Both the position numbers and the translations under genes were made by a program. A stretch of DNA of 64,000 bases. It comes from Lodderomyces elongisporus (taxonomy: Eukaryota; Ascomycota; Pichiomycetes; Serinales; Debaryomycetaceae). The DNA lies in the NCBI RefSeq assembly GCF_030384665.1, contig NC_083673.1, forward strand, positions 2,675,501-2,739,500. The letters are read 5' to 3'. This document shows, one piece after another, positions 1 through 11,721 of the stretch; position 1 is the first letter of the stretch; each line of letters opens with the position of its first letter. The notes below the pieces were generated by a model that was not told where the DNA came from, made no database searches, and was given only the letters and a program-made list of their open reading frames with translations.

Positions 1-560
1 GCTAGTTGGACACTTCTTTTTTTTTCTTTTTTCCGGATTCCAGTTGTGTTGTGTTTCGGTTTTTTTTTGTTTCTATTATGTCTTCTGGGTTGTCTTGCAG
101 TTATGCTTTATCCAATTCAGTTTGGTGCAAAAACACGTAGTCCCAAATAAAAAGAATGGAAAATGAAAAAGTAAATGGTAAAGAATGGAGTGGGGGGGTG
201 AAAAGTTAAAGTTAACAAAACAAACAAACAAAACAAAACAGACAAGTGTATTTGGTGTGGATGTAAGTGTTTTAGTAGGTTTCTAGAAATATTTCAGTAC
301 AAAAGTAGGCTAAACGACTTATAATTTACAAAGTGACATAATCTTTTTCGGGGGTTTGGTCTTTTGGTGGACACTTTTAGGGGTTTATTTATACTGTAAC
401 TCCTGGTTTACTACAAACTGTTGAAGTCCTCGTTTTTGTCATCCTCTAATTTTTTTTATTTATTTTTATTTTTATATTTTTATTTTTATTTTTATTTTTA
501 TTTTTTAATTTTTTTTATATTTTATATTATTTATTATTTATTATTTTTATAATTTTATTT

Positions 561-572
561 GGGGGGCCCCCC
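561..572. repeat. Perfect 12-nt G6C6 palindrome
   Basis: Six G followed by six C, then a short GC-rich segment (CGCGAGGAGGG), embedded in strongly A/T-rich DNA. It is self-complementary and could form a strong hairpin or stall polymerase. No function is assigned. Confidence 0.8.
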
Positions 573-3500
573 GCGAGGAGGGAGTTACAGCGGCCACAGG
601 GAGTAAATTTTTCTTCTCTTCCATTTCATCTGAACGAAAAAAATAAAAATAAAAATAAAAATAACAATAACAGACAGACAGACAGCTACTTTACTCTGTC
701 CACATATCACGGGTAATATTATTAGTGTGTTTGAATCTGCTATTTAATTCTAATTTAATTTATTTTTGTCTGTCGGTTTTATCCGACATGTATATCTTTT
801 TATATTTTTTCATTTTTACTTTGTTTTACTTTGTTTTACTTTATTGTCTTTTTTGGTGTTTTGTTAATAATGGGAGAGTGTCCTCCACCGCATTTCCATC
901 GATACATAAATTTATGGCCCAAGGTTCATTAAACAAAGACTTGGCAAGTTAATCACCAACCTCTTATAATGTATTGCAAAAACAAAAAAAAAAAAAAAAG
1001 AAAATAATAGGATATTTCCAAACACTTTTGATGTTGTTGTTGTTGTTGTTGTTGTTCTAGTCATCGTCTACTTTAAAGTCAGCAACTGCCGAAACACCCA
1101 CAATATAACCAGTTGATCTGATTTGTAGTAGGGTGATAAAGAGTGGTCACTCTACGGCACCAGAAGAAAGACGAAGAACAAGAAGGTACAAGACCAGACA
1201 AGACAAGACAAGACATGACAAAACGCTCACTAAAATAACAGCATGATCTCATTTTCATGCAGAACAGTAATTAGAAGCCCTAGCCCCCCACCCCAGCTCC
1301 CCACTTAGCTTCAACTTTTTTTCTCCTCCCTCAACTCAACTCAACTCAACTCAACTCAATTTATATTCGCCACTAATGCGCGCAACTTCCTTCATGCACC
1401 TGCTAAAGCTCATGTACTTGTTCGACTCTCCCAACACAATCAAACTCACGCAATCCAAGTTTGCAATTAACTATTAATAAATAATAATAAATAAATAAAT
1501 ATAATAATAAATAAATAAAATAAAAATAAAATAAAAAATAAAAAAAATATAAATAATAACCAACATAAAAGGTTAAAGAAATAAAACGTTTGATCTACAC
1601 ATCATTACCCAATTAATTTCACCTTTTTTTTCTTATTGTTCATCATCTTCCTTCCTTTCTTCCTTTCTTTCTTTCTTTGTTTCTTCGTTTGTTATCTTAT
1701 TACCAGAGTGACCCATTTATTATTTCATTTCTGACTATTGTCCTACATGCGCATTTCCAATAACATTCCTTCCCCTCTCCCTCCCTACCTACCTTTCTCC
1801 CTACCCTTTGTCTTTTTCTTTTTTCTTTTTTTTTTGCCCAACAACGGAAGGCAATGGTGAGAGAAAAAATTGTATTCTCATTTTTTTTTATTTTTTTTAT
1901 TTTGTTGTACTGCAAAGGCTAATGCTCGTGATCATGATGATGATGATAAACGGATATTTGCGTTTTACATCAAGTTTCAACTACAAACGGAAAAAAAAGA
2001 AAAGAAACAAAGAAACAAAGAAACAAAAAGAGGAGTAGAAATGAGAAAAGAGCAGAGCAAAAGAAGCAACAACTTGACATAATTGCTTTCTTTTTTTTTT
2101 GGGCTATACATCTTGTGGCATAGGGATTTGAAACACTCGTGACAAGCGAGATTTACCCGTCTTCTTCTTTTTCCTCTTCTTCTTCGTCTTCTTTGTTTCT
2201 TTGTGTGTTTCTGTTGTTTTAGTAATTTGCTGTTGGAGTGGTTGAAACAATACTTGCAAACAAACATTCTTTCCTTTCTCTCCTTGCCCTTGCCCTTGCC
2301 CTTGCTCTTGCTCTTCTATCCCTACTGCACCACACCTCATTTTCTCACTCCCCGCTTTTTTAACTTTTTTTTCATCTTCGTTGTACTACATACAATACAA
2401 GAATCCAGCATATTCCTTTTCCGGTTTTTTCTTTTTTCTTAATTTGGTCATATCCAATAAGATAATAATGGAAATGAAAATGATAATGAAAATGAAAACC
2501 CTTTTTCCTATTGCGTCATTCTTTGTTGTTTATTTGTTTGTTTGTTTAATGATGTTTCTTTAAAAGATAATATAAAAAAGACAAATAGAAGAAAAAATAA
2601 AAAGTAAACAGCAAGAGGGTCCATGGTAAGGAATACCAACAACAAAATCAATATTCTTTCTTGTTTGTTTTTTGTTTTTTATTTGTTTTTTGTTGTGTTT
2701 TGCTTGTCTGAATATACCAATACAAACTGAAAATATCATGTTCATTTACTATGGGAATAAGGTTTTATATTACTGTGCTCGGATTTAAAATAATATAATA
2801 TAGAAAAAATAAAAAATAAAAAATAAAATAAAATAATTAAAATAAAAAATATTATTTGCCAATCGGTTTCTATCAAGCGTGGGGCAGGCAAAAACGATCG
2901 TTACGCAAAACAGTTTGTTGTAAGAAACACAAATGAAAGAGGGTGCGTGTGAAATGGAGAAGGGAAAATTAAAAAAGAATATAAAGCATTCCCATTCAGC
3001 AACGTAACAAACTACAGCAATGTATATATATATATATATATATTTGTAGAGACATATAAGGAATATGTAATTGTCGTTGGGCCATATGGTACTAGTATCT
3101 CGAAAAAAAGTCAGAGAGAACTATATAGTCAAATTTTAAATGAGAAAACAAGTACTTGCAAAGAATAATTTTTTTTTTTTTATTTGAAAAAAATGGTGGT
3201 GGGGAAGGGGGGGAAAAGATTAATAGAAAACACAATGTAAACCTGTAGGAACTAAAAAAAATAAGAGAAAGAAAAAGAAAAAACATCGAACCACTTCTTC
3301 TCTTGATTAGATACGGTTGAAATGGGTCATTAGTAAATGAAGGAAATTTATTATATGTTTCGCGTGTAAATTTGTTACAAATAAAATGAAAACTTTTTTT
3401 TGTTGCATTGTAAACATTTTTTGTTCTTTATTTTTGTTCTTTATTTTTCGTCTGCAAATGGCGTGAAACCTTTCTGATATTTTTTTGTTTTCAACACCAA

Positions 3501-3765
3501 CGCCAATGGTTGTTATCCTGTAACCGTGTAAGTTCCTTTCACTTAGCAAAAACTGGGTCAGATCATGACCTTTCCTTCCCCTCTCCCCCCAAAAAAAGAG
3601 AAGTCTTGGGCTAAAAGGAAAACACTTCTTCCCAACTCATTTTCCACGTCATCAACTCACCTCCATTTCTATCTGGTCTGCTTAATCACGAATTTTTGTT
3701 GACCTTGCTTTGATAGAATAAATACAACAACAACTTTTCAGTTCCCCTCCCCCAAACCCACTTCT

Positions 3766-4060
<295 letters not shown>

Positions 4061-4116
4061 CAACATTTAAATGCTGCCTTTCATGGTGCCTTGTAACATA
4101 ACCCCTTGTTTCTCAT

Positions 4117-4188
4117 CCTTCTCATTCCTTTTGCCCTTTTTCTCATGTACCTTCTCATTCCTTTTGCCCTTTTTCTCATGTACCTTCT
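4117..4188. repeat. 33-bp direct tandem duplication (2.2 copies)
   Basis: A 33-nt pyrimidine-rich unit starting CCTTCTCATTCC occurs at 4117-4149 and again identically at 4150-4182, followed by the first 6 nt of a third copy. It lies just after the CTA tract. Exact identity suggests a recent duplication. Confidence 0.9.
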
Positions 4189-5696
4189 CTGAACATTTGC
4201 ATCATTTGTACAACATAATGATTGTCAAGTTATATTATTGAATATTAGAATAAAACACTGCGCAACAAAGAGTAAGCTTAAGAAAATTAATGTCAACTAT
4301 ACTTTGTATACTTGGAATCAGCTTCTAGTTTATGATTTTCTTTCTTTTTCGCACAAAAAGAAGAAGTAGAAACAAAAAAAAAAACACTGTTTCGGTCTTA
4401 GCATTTCCCACGGAATTATCAAAAACACATGACATTAATTGGTGGCATGCTGAAAATGAGTGGAAAGAAGGAAAAGAGGGAGGGCTAGGAAAGAAATACA
4501 AAAAAAAATACAGATACAGATACAAGTATTGAATTGGGTGCAAAGTATTTAATGCAAACAACCTTAATGTTTTTTTTTTGACATATATCAGCTCAGATGG
4601 TTCCGTTTTATCCGTCTGCCTCATTCCTCTATTAAATAAACAAAAACAACAACAACATTAACAACAACAACAACAACAACAACTTGCTTCTCTTACAGGC
4701 CTAGCAACTACTAAGCTGTTACCTTTTAGTTGAATTACCTCTTTACCTTTCCTTTTTTTTTTTTTTTGAGTTTTGTCCAGGTTGCAGAGAATTAGCGTTT
4801 CAGCATCAACTTTTTTTCACGTCATGATCTACGTGTCGTTACGATACTCAGATTGTTGATTTTATTGGTTTGTAGAATTTTACAAACCAAAAAAAACTAG
4901 AAAAAGAAAAAGAGTCAGCATGCATACTCACCTTGAACTTCCCGCCACACGCAGTGCCGTTATCAGGCAAAATCAAAAATGAATTTTGTTTTTTAAAAAA
5001 AATGGGAAAAATAGAACTCTTCAAATCATTTGAATTTCACATGGCCTCAAAACCCCGTTTCTTGTTTCCCTCTTTTTATATTGTAATATATTTTTAACTG
5101 CCATACAGAAAAAAAAAGAAGTAATTTAACCAGATAGTAGTTGCCGCTTGGTGGAGCTATCTATAAATACGTATATATATATATATATTGAGAGAGAGAG
5201 AGAGAGAAGAAGAAGAAGAAAAGCACATGCTTGCTTTGGTAGTTTCCATAGCTTTTTAGCTCACAAGTAAAAACGTAGGCATCTAACGTAAACCATGGCT
5301 CTAGTGATATCATACACAACTTTGTTGTTCGAAATTAAATGAAAAAAAAAAAGAAAACAAGAGAACGATTGTTCTAAATAGAAAAATTAAAATATAAAAA
5401 CAAAATAAAATAAAATAAAATTTCAATTGAAGAATAAAATAAATCCGAGAAAATGTTATATCCGAGCAACTTCTTATACTTTATATTCTCTAATCTTTCT
5501 CAACCCTCCCCCTCTCCCTACCCCACCCCTCAACTTTAAAATAAAAATATCATTACCTAATTTACCACAATAGAAAGTGCAATACAAAGCACAAACTATC
5601 AAAAGGAGAATAAAGTTAAACATAAGGTAAAAGATGTTGTAGGAGAAGTAAACTTTGAACAAAGAATGGCATACTATTAGCCCATGTATAATGTCA

Positions 5697-5733
5697 TGCA
5701 GCAGCAGCAGCAGCTGTTGCTGTTGCTGTTGCA
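5697..5733. repeat. CAG/CTGTTG imperfect inverted repeat
   Basis: A run of CAG triplets meets a CTGTTG run head-on at 5713/5714. The arms pair with G-T wobbles at every second triplet, so a transcript would fold into a tight hairpin with almost no loop. It sits in an island of ordinary complexity within the desert. No known RNA family is recognised. Confidence 0.6.
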
Positions 5734-7091
5734 GGCAATGTCTCCCTGTAGGTTATTGTCCCAAATATCGAGATCGCCAAAGATTTCTCAATTTCAGAAA
5801 GAAACCCACGTTTCGGGATCTCTGGAAATATGACAGACAACCGTGCGGGGCATCATGGTAAGGAAAAAGGTTAAAAGAGGGACCATTAGTGGACCAAAAG
5901 ATTTATGATTAGAAAAAGAAAAAGCAAAAGAAAAAGAAGTAAGGAAACAAAAGAAGATATAGATATACATACACTTGAGGAGATAATACAGTTCACCTGA
6001 ATGGGCAAAATATGTGCTCTCATTCGGAAGTTTTGTTGAAAAACAAAATCTATCACAAGATAACAGCTTTCATGCACCTACAATAGTTTGTGTGAAGCTA
6101 AACCTAAAGCTAGCACCTTTATTTTTTTCTGTACTAATCTTTCGTGAGATTTATCAGACACAAAAATGAAAAAAAAAACATGGTTTAAGACCGGCAAACA
6201 GAAGTGTTTATTTCCTTGCTGTTAAACAACAATTAGGCGAAGCCAAAATAAAAAAAAAGACCTCGCAAAACAAAGGATGAGATAATTCTTTATTGACAAA
6301 GGCTCCAACAATAAATATTTTGCAACACTTTAAACCATTTTATGACTCTCAATTTTATACTAGTTTCTGAAAAAGACTTGTTTCATATATCCCGATAGCT
6401 TATCTCGTCAACATTCATGACAAATCAAAAAGAAAGCATTATCCATAATAATTAGAAAGATCGATACATCAATGAAACTGACAGATAAAGTTTACAAAAA
6501 AAAAAAGAGAAACAGAAAAATAAAAAAGGAAACTCAAATAATTGTATATATTTTGCAGCTGAGTTACGAAAAGTATCCATTTATAAATCTCAAATCAAAA
6601 TCCTGGGTACTTCCTCCACAGTGATATATAGTGATTCTTGAATATTCCAATAGAGCTTTATTCCACCACTACTGGATTAAGAAAGAACAGCACATTGTTA
6701 AATTGCGAGGACATTCCATTGAACATTCTTGTTTGTAAAAGAATGTGCAGTTTATCAATTAAACTACACCACCACCCGAAACTAGCTGGCCAAAAACGTA
6801 ATTAATAGTCGTAGTCATGTGAAGCAAAGCTCACTACAAACGTGTCCAAAACATACTTCATGTATGGAAATACTCTAGTTGTATTTCAGAACCCTTGAGT
6901 TGATTTATGAGCCCACTACAGACTCTAGTGTAGTCACCTTCTTTTATTCAAAGCCTGTAATCACCTTTTTTTAGGTTTGATTTAGTTTGATTTTTGGCTA
7001 TTTGTTGTTGGTTTTCACTTTTTGTTATCTTCCTTTCGCAAAGTATATTTAAGACTAAATAATGATGTTGCTAGTCTATCATCAGCATGCT

Positions 7092-7313
7092 TTATCCACT
7101 AACTTCTTCGATATATTCTTTAAGATCCTCAAGTTCGAAAATCACTTTAACCATCAATGAACAACTAGGACACACTGCAATATCTTCTCCATCCTGCATA
7201 TCGTCAAGACTGATGGCAAATCGATCCCCACAAGGACAAGGGTACTGGAATAGTTGCGTGACTGGGTCAAATGTGAAATCCTCTATCTCTATCTCATCAT
7301 ATATAGCTTCCAT
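7092..7313 (-). CDS. DPH3: Dph3/Kti11 CSL zinc-finger protein
   Basis: This 73-residue protein is the electron donor of diphthamide synthesis on elongation factor 2 and also a partner of Elongator-dependent tRNA wobble-uridine modification (family knowledge). The sequence shows the CSL-type zinc site: C26-P-C28-G-D-R-F and C48-P-S-C51, with the typical acidic start YDEIEIEDF. The frame is open for 17 more codons upstream, but the family begins within a few residues of YDEIEIED, so the ATG at 7313 is preferred over 7364. The gene diverges from RPS8 across a spacer of about 1.2 kb that also holds the RPS8 promoter and leader. Family length is 70-85 residues, so the gene is complete. Identification is firm. 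Confidence 0.93.
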   Translation of the reverse strand: MEAIYDEIEIEDFTFDPVTQLFQYPCPCGDRFAISLDDMQDGEDIAVCPSCSLMVKVIFELEDLKEYIEEVSG

Positions 7314-7552
7314 TATCTTTGCAATAATCGAGTGGTAACAAAAAGAGTCAAAGGGAAAACTCAAGTGCCAATGTATAATGCTATTACGTGTTTAGAGATC
7401 AAAGACTATGAAAAATCTACGTCATCTCGGATTAACGCTCGGGAATTGGCGTGATTCTGCGATGTGGCCTCTCTCGCGATAAGCGAGACAAATTCATTAT
7501 ACTAACAGACAAATCGGCGAACCATGGCCCCAAACCAAAGAGTTAGGTTTTT

Positions 7553-7559
7553 ACCCTAA
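7553..7559 (+). promoter_or_regulatory. Tbf1-type motif (ACCCTAA) upstream of RPS8
   Basis: ACCCTAA matches the telomere-like RCCCTAA site used by Tbf1, the general ribosomal-protein gene regulator in Candida-clade yeasts. It lies 240 bp upstream of the DPH3 start, in the spacer it shares with RPS8. A seven-base match alone is weak; its pairing with the nearby CACGTG site raises confidence. Confidence 0.5.
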
Positions 7560-7672
7560 TAATTATAGAGCACGCGTGAACTTCTGAATTTGAGCACATA
7601 TACACGACATAAGGAACTTAAATAGTTCATTTTATATTGTCAACGAAGCTACCATTTTGGTTTCACGTGCTT

Positions 7673-7679
7673 TTCTTTA
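7673..7679 (+). promoter_or_regulatory. Cbf1-type E-box (TCACGTG) upstream of RPS8
   Basis: TCACGTG is the Cbf1 core. It stands about 115 bp downstream of the ACCCTAA motif and about 300 bp upstream of the proposed RPS8 leader intron. Tbf1 plus Cbf1 is the known promoter arrangement of ribosomal-protein genes in Candida albicans and relatives. Confidence 0.5.
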
Positions 7680-7976
7680 CTATTAAAAAACTAAGTAATG
7701 AGCGCGCACTGCAAATTCTTCATACACACACATTGAGCCAGACTAACAAACACACACAGTGGCTGCCTCTATATCTATATATCTCTCTCTCTCTCTCTCG
7801 CTCTCTGTCTCATGCACAGACTGTACGCGCAAAATCCTCACACACTCAATCTCACTCTACCTCTCGCTTTCTCGCTCTCCCAAAGCACACTATCAATTTT
7901 TCACCTTATTAAAAAAAAATTTTGTCTAAGGATCTTAAAACTCTTCCTATTGTACAACCATCAGTGATATTGAATA

Positions 7977-8490
7977 GTATGTTCATGACCAAATGATATA
8001 GGAGACAGAAGCTAGCATCATCATCATCATCATCATCATTATTATCATTATTATTATTATTGTCATTATCATCGTCAGCATCAGCGATAGCATCAACATC
8101 AATAGGATTATGTTCCACTGTTACAGAAAAGGAAGATAGAAGAAAACATTATTGATGAATATCAAAGTTTGACTAATTACAAGTTTGGTATTGAAGACAT
8201 CAAACGATGAAGTTCTTATTACATTGAGAAATTTATAAGATACTTTTTTCTATTGATTGAGCCAAGAGAGTATTGAAAACTATTCCCTTGGATGGAAATT
8301 CGACCACTTCACCTAAAAACTAGTAAGCTGGTGGCTCATTGGATTAACAATAGAAAAAGCAAAGGATGAACATAAGAAAAGAAACTTTATTTTTGAAAAC
8401 TATTTTTCAATTAACATGAAAATACAGCATGTTGATGCAAAATCTGTCTCCTGCATTGGAAATTGGCAAGGTTACTAACATTTATTTTAG
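7977..8490 (+). other. Probable 5'UTR intron of RPS8
   Basis: The acceptor side is clear: TACTAAC at 8473-8479, then TTTATTTTAG ending at 8490, leaving only six nucleotides (GCAAAC) before the RPS8 ATG. The best donor upstream is a consensus GTATGT at 7977-7982, which gives a 514-nt intron, a typical size for ribosomal-protein introns in yeasts. The donor choice is inference. The interior carries an ATC/ATT triplet-rich stretch at about 8016-8100. I saw no convincing snoRNA box pair inside. Confidence 0.7.
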
Positions 8491-8496
8491 GCAAAC

Positions 8497-9114
8497 ATGG
8501 GTATTTCTAGAGATTCACGTCACAAAAGATCAGCCACTGGTGCTAAGAGAGCCCAATTCAGAAAGAAGAGAAAGTTTGAATTGGGTAGACAATCAGCTAA
8601 CACCAAGATTGGACCAAAGAGAATCCACAGTGTCAGAACTAGAGGTGGTAACGAAAAATTCAGAGCTTTGAGAGTTGAAACCGGTAACTTTTCATGGGCT
8701 TCTGAAGGTATTGCCAAAAAGACCAGAATTGCAGGTGTCGTCTACCACCCTTCAAACAACGAGTTGGTTAGAACTAACACTTTGACCAAATCTGCTGTTG
8801 TTCAAATTGATGCTACTCCTTTCAGACAATGGTACGAGAACCACTACGGTGCTACCTTGGGTAAGAAGAAGCACCAACAAGCTGTTGAGGCTGAAGCTGA
8901 AGAAGTCAAGAGATCCAGAAAGTTGGAAAGAAAATTGGCTTCAAGATCAGGTGCTGCTGCCATTGAATCAGCTGTCGACTCACAATTCGGTGCTGGTAGA
9001 TTGTACGCTGTCATTTCATCAAGACCAGGTCAATCCGGTAGATGTGATGGTTACATTTTGGAAGGTGAAGAATTAGCATTCTACTTGAAAAGATTGACAC
9101 ACAAGAACAAGTAA
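8497..9114 (+). CDS. RPS8: Small-subunit ribosomal protein eS8
   Basis: The 205-residue product is cytoplasmic 40S protein eS8. Its basic start [18 protein letters not shown] is nearly identical to that of other eukaryotes, and the length agrees with the yeast family (about 200). Recognisable blocks follow in order: the [14 protein letters not shown] region, the [14 protein letters not shown] segment, and the central domain with the [14 protein letters not shown] motif, then a charged linker (about residues 125-160) and the C-terminal block. Codon use is strongly biased (TTG, AGA, GGT, GCT), as expected for high expression. The coding part is uninterrupted. The ATG sits six bases after a consensus acceptor, so the intron lies wholly in the leader. 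Confidence 0.98.
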   Translation: MGISRDSRHKRSATGAKRAQFRKKRKFELGRQSANTKIGPKRIHSVRTRGGNEKFRALRVETGNFSWASEGIAKKTRIAGVVYHPSNNELVRTNTLTKSAVVQIDATPFRQWYENHYGATLGKKKHQQAVEAEAEEVKRSRKLERKLASRSGAAAIESAVDSQFGAGRLYAVISSRPGQSGRCDGYILEGEELAFYLKRLTHKNK

Positions 9115-10122
9115 ACAGAATAGATTGTTTCTGTTTGGTTGTTATTCATTGTAGCATGTATTCTTTATTGTTCAAGAGGTGGATTTGTTAATATAAAATA
9201 AAAATTATAAAGTAACGACAAGTCGATAATCATGTAGATCAAAAGTATTTCTTTTCCATTTTCTTCTTTTCTCTTTTCCTCTTTTTCGTATTAGTCTTTG
9301 TTTCTTTTCTTTTTCTTTATGCATCTATTCAACTAGTTGTGTAGATACAACCTTCATTATCTTATAATTGAGGTTTTTTGGTTAAAACAACTGGAAGTAA
9401 AATTTACAATAGTTGTGTGTGGTCAATAGTAGATAATGTAAAATATTACAAAATTTCATGATGTTTAATCTCAGAGACAGAGTGACTAGCCGGGCAAGCA
9501 AGAAAAGAACAAAAACACAGTATACTACAAATAGTTTATAATTGGTGAAAAAAAAAAAGAAACAGCACTTTTATTGAAAAAAAAACTATCTAATTAAACG
9601 GTATAACCTACTGCATCTAATAGTTAGTATAAGAACCTTACACGGTTTCATGTAGATTTATGGGAAATCTCTGTCAGAAGAGGCATGTCGTTATCCTTCA
9701 GAACGGGACCAGCCGTAGCCAATCCGCTCAGTACAGGTCTGTGTAAACATTTGGTTCATCATTGAAAAAATTTCCATTTTATGTGTATATATATAGATAG
9801 ATATCAGTTTATTGAATTCCACATACGTTTTAATCAATTGAGTGCTCCTTAATGACGAAAAGAAGAAAAAGAAAAAGAAGAAGAAGTTGGAAAAGAAGTA
9901 AAACGTAAGTGATAATATTTTTGAGCTTGAAGAATTTATATTTTCAACGTTCCACTCAATTGTGCGATGGGATTGAGCGTAAAAGAAAAATAAGTTGTAG
10001 CTGTTGTTTTTATCACGTGATCAATGTTGATAACTTTTATGTTTAGCACTAATATAACATACGCACTCTAACGAGGACTTACCTACAACAAACAGTTCAG
10101 GATCTAGATTTAGGATAACGCT
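9115..10122. other. RPS8-POM34 spacer
   Basis: About 1 kb without a confident gene. Most is A/T-rich. An island at 9655-9745 has ordinary complexity and a short reading frame starting at 9685, but neither a donor of consensus form nor a recognisable product. TCACGTGA lies at 10013-10020. Confidence 0.5.
10013..10020. promoter_or_regulatory. TCACGTGA E-box palindrome upstream of POM34
   Basis: A perfect eight-base Cbf1-type palindrome about 100-170 bp upstream of the two possible POM34 start codons. Position and match suggest a functional promoter element. Confidence 0.45.
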
Positions 10123-11664
10123 TTGCATTATAATCAGGAGAATCTTTCAATTTACACACAGGAAGGTGTCCCTAGATACTCCATAATGACGACTACATTA
10201 TATGAGGATGTACTTGATAGGTACAGGGATCCCACGCAATCTCTCTCAGCAACCAGCAGCAACAACAACAACAACAACAACAACAACTATAAAACAAAAA
10301 GGGACAGTTTAGTCAAGCTTCCCGATGACAGTTCGAGTAGACTTCATTTTGCTACTTACCAACAACCATCAAATACAGCAAATATGTTGCTACCAACATC
10401 TAACGATAGTAAAAACATTAGTACTAGCATTCATAATGACAATAGTATCAACTACATCAATAAAAAGAGTTCAGAACAGCAGCTAGATGTAGACAGCTTA
10501 TCACTCAGCGACATCGATTTCCGAATTCTACAAACACGATTAAGTTTAAGAGCAAAAGACGAAGAGACCAAGTCGAGAGCTGATGAAGTTAAATCTCATG
10601 ATCGTCCATTGTACTATCAACCACGGTCTACAGGACTTAAAAATTTTTACAATGAATTGAAAGATTATATACCGCCCAATGTCCAACTTGATGAAGGTAT
10701 AGTAGAAGTTAACACTGCTGGATCAAAACTAGCTCAAAAACAATACAAGTATTCGTATTCTTCGCGAGATTATGATGAACATGATCTACTCCAAAGTATC
10801 AAGGATGACTTGGAAGAAGAAAATGAAGAAGCGTTAACTGAACGTGACGTTTCCGATAATCCAACTGGGGAATGGGAGAATCCTATTGTTAAGCAAGCAA
10901 TTACAAGACAAGTTGATCTTGAATATTATGTCAAAATGTTACTCCGCAACCTTTTATATTTTTTGATTCTTCTCACATTTCGATCGCTTATTGAAAAGCT
11001 TATCTTCTTGTATGATACTAGGCTCAAAGCCCAGCCAGTTTATGTTCAAATGCTCAAAGAAAACCAACAAATAAATCGACTTTTGATGAATGGTCAAGTT
11101 ATGAAATTGATAGGAAGGTTAATCTTGATACCTTCGTTACTCAAATTAATTTTCGCTAGTTTCAAACTTATCAAAGGTCAAGACCAATGTTGGGACTTAC
11201 CTTTGAATTCAAAACAGCGTGAATTGATAGGGCTTAATGTGGACAAAACAAACCTTGAAGAGGGTGAAAGAGATGACGCAACACTTGTTTTGAGACAAAG
11301 AAAATACGAGGCAGATAAATTTGAACCATATAAAATTTTGCCAAAGTATAGACAATTAAATCAATACTCCATGTTTAATATCCCTTCATCTACAGCGAAA
11401 TTCAAGAGTGGTGACAAAATTATGACAAATCAATCAAGGTCATCTGAACGACAGAGTAATCTGAAAAGGAGAATGATTGGAGATGTACAAGGTGCTGTTA
11501 CTGCTATGAACGTTAAGACTCGTTCTGATCCTCAACCAAAAGTTTTGACCCATGATTCAGATAATCTTGCTACACCTATAACATTTTCCCAGAGCAGATA
11601 TTCAACAGGCACAATTGAAAAAGCCCAACAAGAGTTTATGAAAAATTACGGGATGAAACTTTAG
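10123..11664 (+). CDS. POM34: Pom34-like nuclear pore membrane protein
   Basis: The 513-residue protein has two hydrophobic segments at about residues 270-295 and 328-347 separated by a short lumenal-type loop, with long hydrophilic tails. The segment after the second helix (FKLIK...DLPLNSKQRELIGL) closely resembles the budding-yeast Pom34 signature WKLL...DLNLTDRQKKLLG, which decides the call. Pom34 is a membrane nucleoporin of the pore ring with Pom152 and Ndc1. The N-terminal 260 residues carry Asn repeats and acidic stretches and make it longer than the 299-residue Saccharomyces protein. Two starts are possible: M1 or M22 (10186). Other two-helix nuclear-rim proteins (Nur1) were considered and fit less well. 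Confidence 0.75.
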   Translation: MHYNQENLSIYTQEGVPRYSIMTTTLYEDVLDRYRDPTQSLSATSSNNNNNNNNNYKTKRDSLVKLPDDSSSRLHFATYQQPSNTANMLLPTSNDSKNISTSIHNDNSINYINKKSSEQQLDVDSLSLSDIDFRILQTRLSLRAKDEETKSRADEVKSHDRPLYYQPRSTGLKNFYNELKDYIPPNVQLDEGIVEVNTAGSKLAQKQYKYSYSSRDYDEHDLLQSIKDDLEEENEEALTERDVSDNPTGEWENPIVKQAITRQVDLEYYVKMLLRNLLYFLILLTFRSLIEKLIFLYDTRLKAQPVYVQMLKENQQINRLLMNGQVMKLIGRLILIPSLLKLIFASFKLIKGQDQCWDLPLNSKQRELIGLNVDKTNLEEGERDDATLVLRQRKYEADKFEPYKILPKYRQLNQYSMFNIPSSTAKFKSGDKIMTNQSRSSERQSNLKRRMIGDVQGAVTAMNVKTRSDPQPKVLTHDSDNLATPITFSQSRYSTGTIEKAQQEFMKNYGMKL

Positions 11665-11721
11665 TTGCCGTTAGTTTAATTGACCTATACAATGGATAGA
11701 AAATAGAGTTTATAGACAATT

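Noticed and set aside
1700..2600. Several 60-96 residue frames on both strands
   Set aside because: All are translations of T-, CT- or GAA-rich low-complexity DNA with no protein-like composition.
8120..8230. Box C/D snoRNA in the RPS8 leader intron
   Set aside because: TTGATGA and CGATGA words occur, but I could not pair a proper C box with a CTGA D box and terminal stem.
10123..11664. Nur1 nuclear-rim protein
   Set aside because: Two hydrophobic segments fit superficially, but the segment after the second helix matches Pom34.
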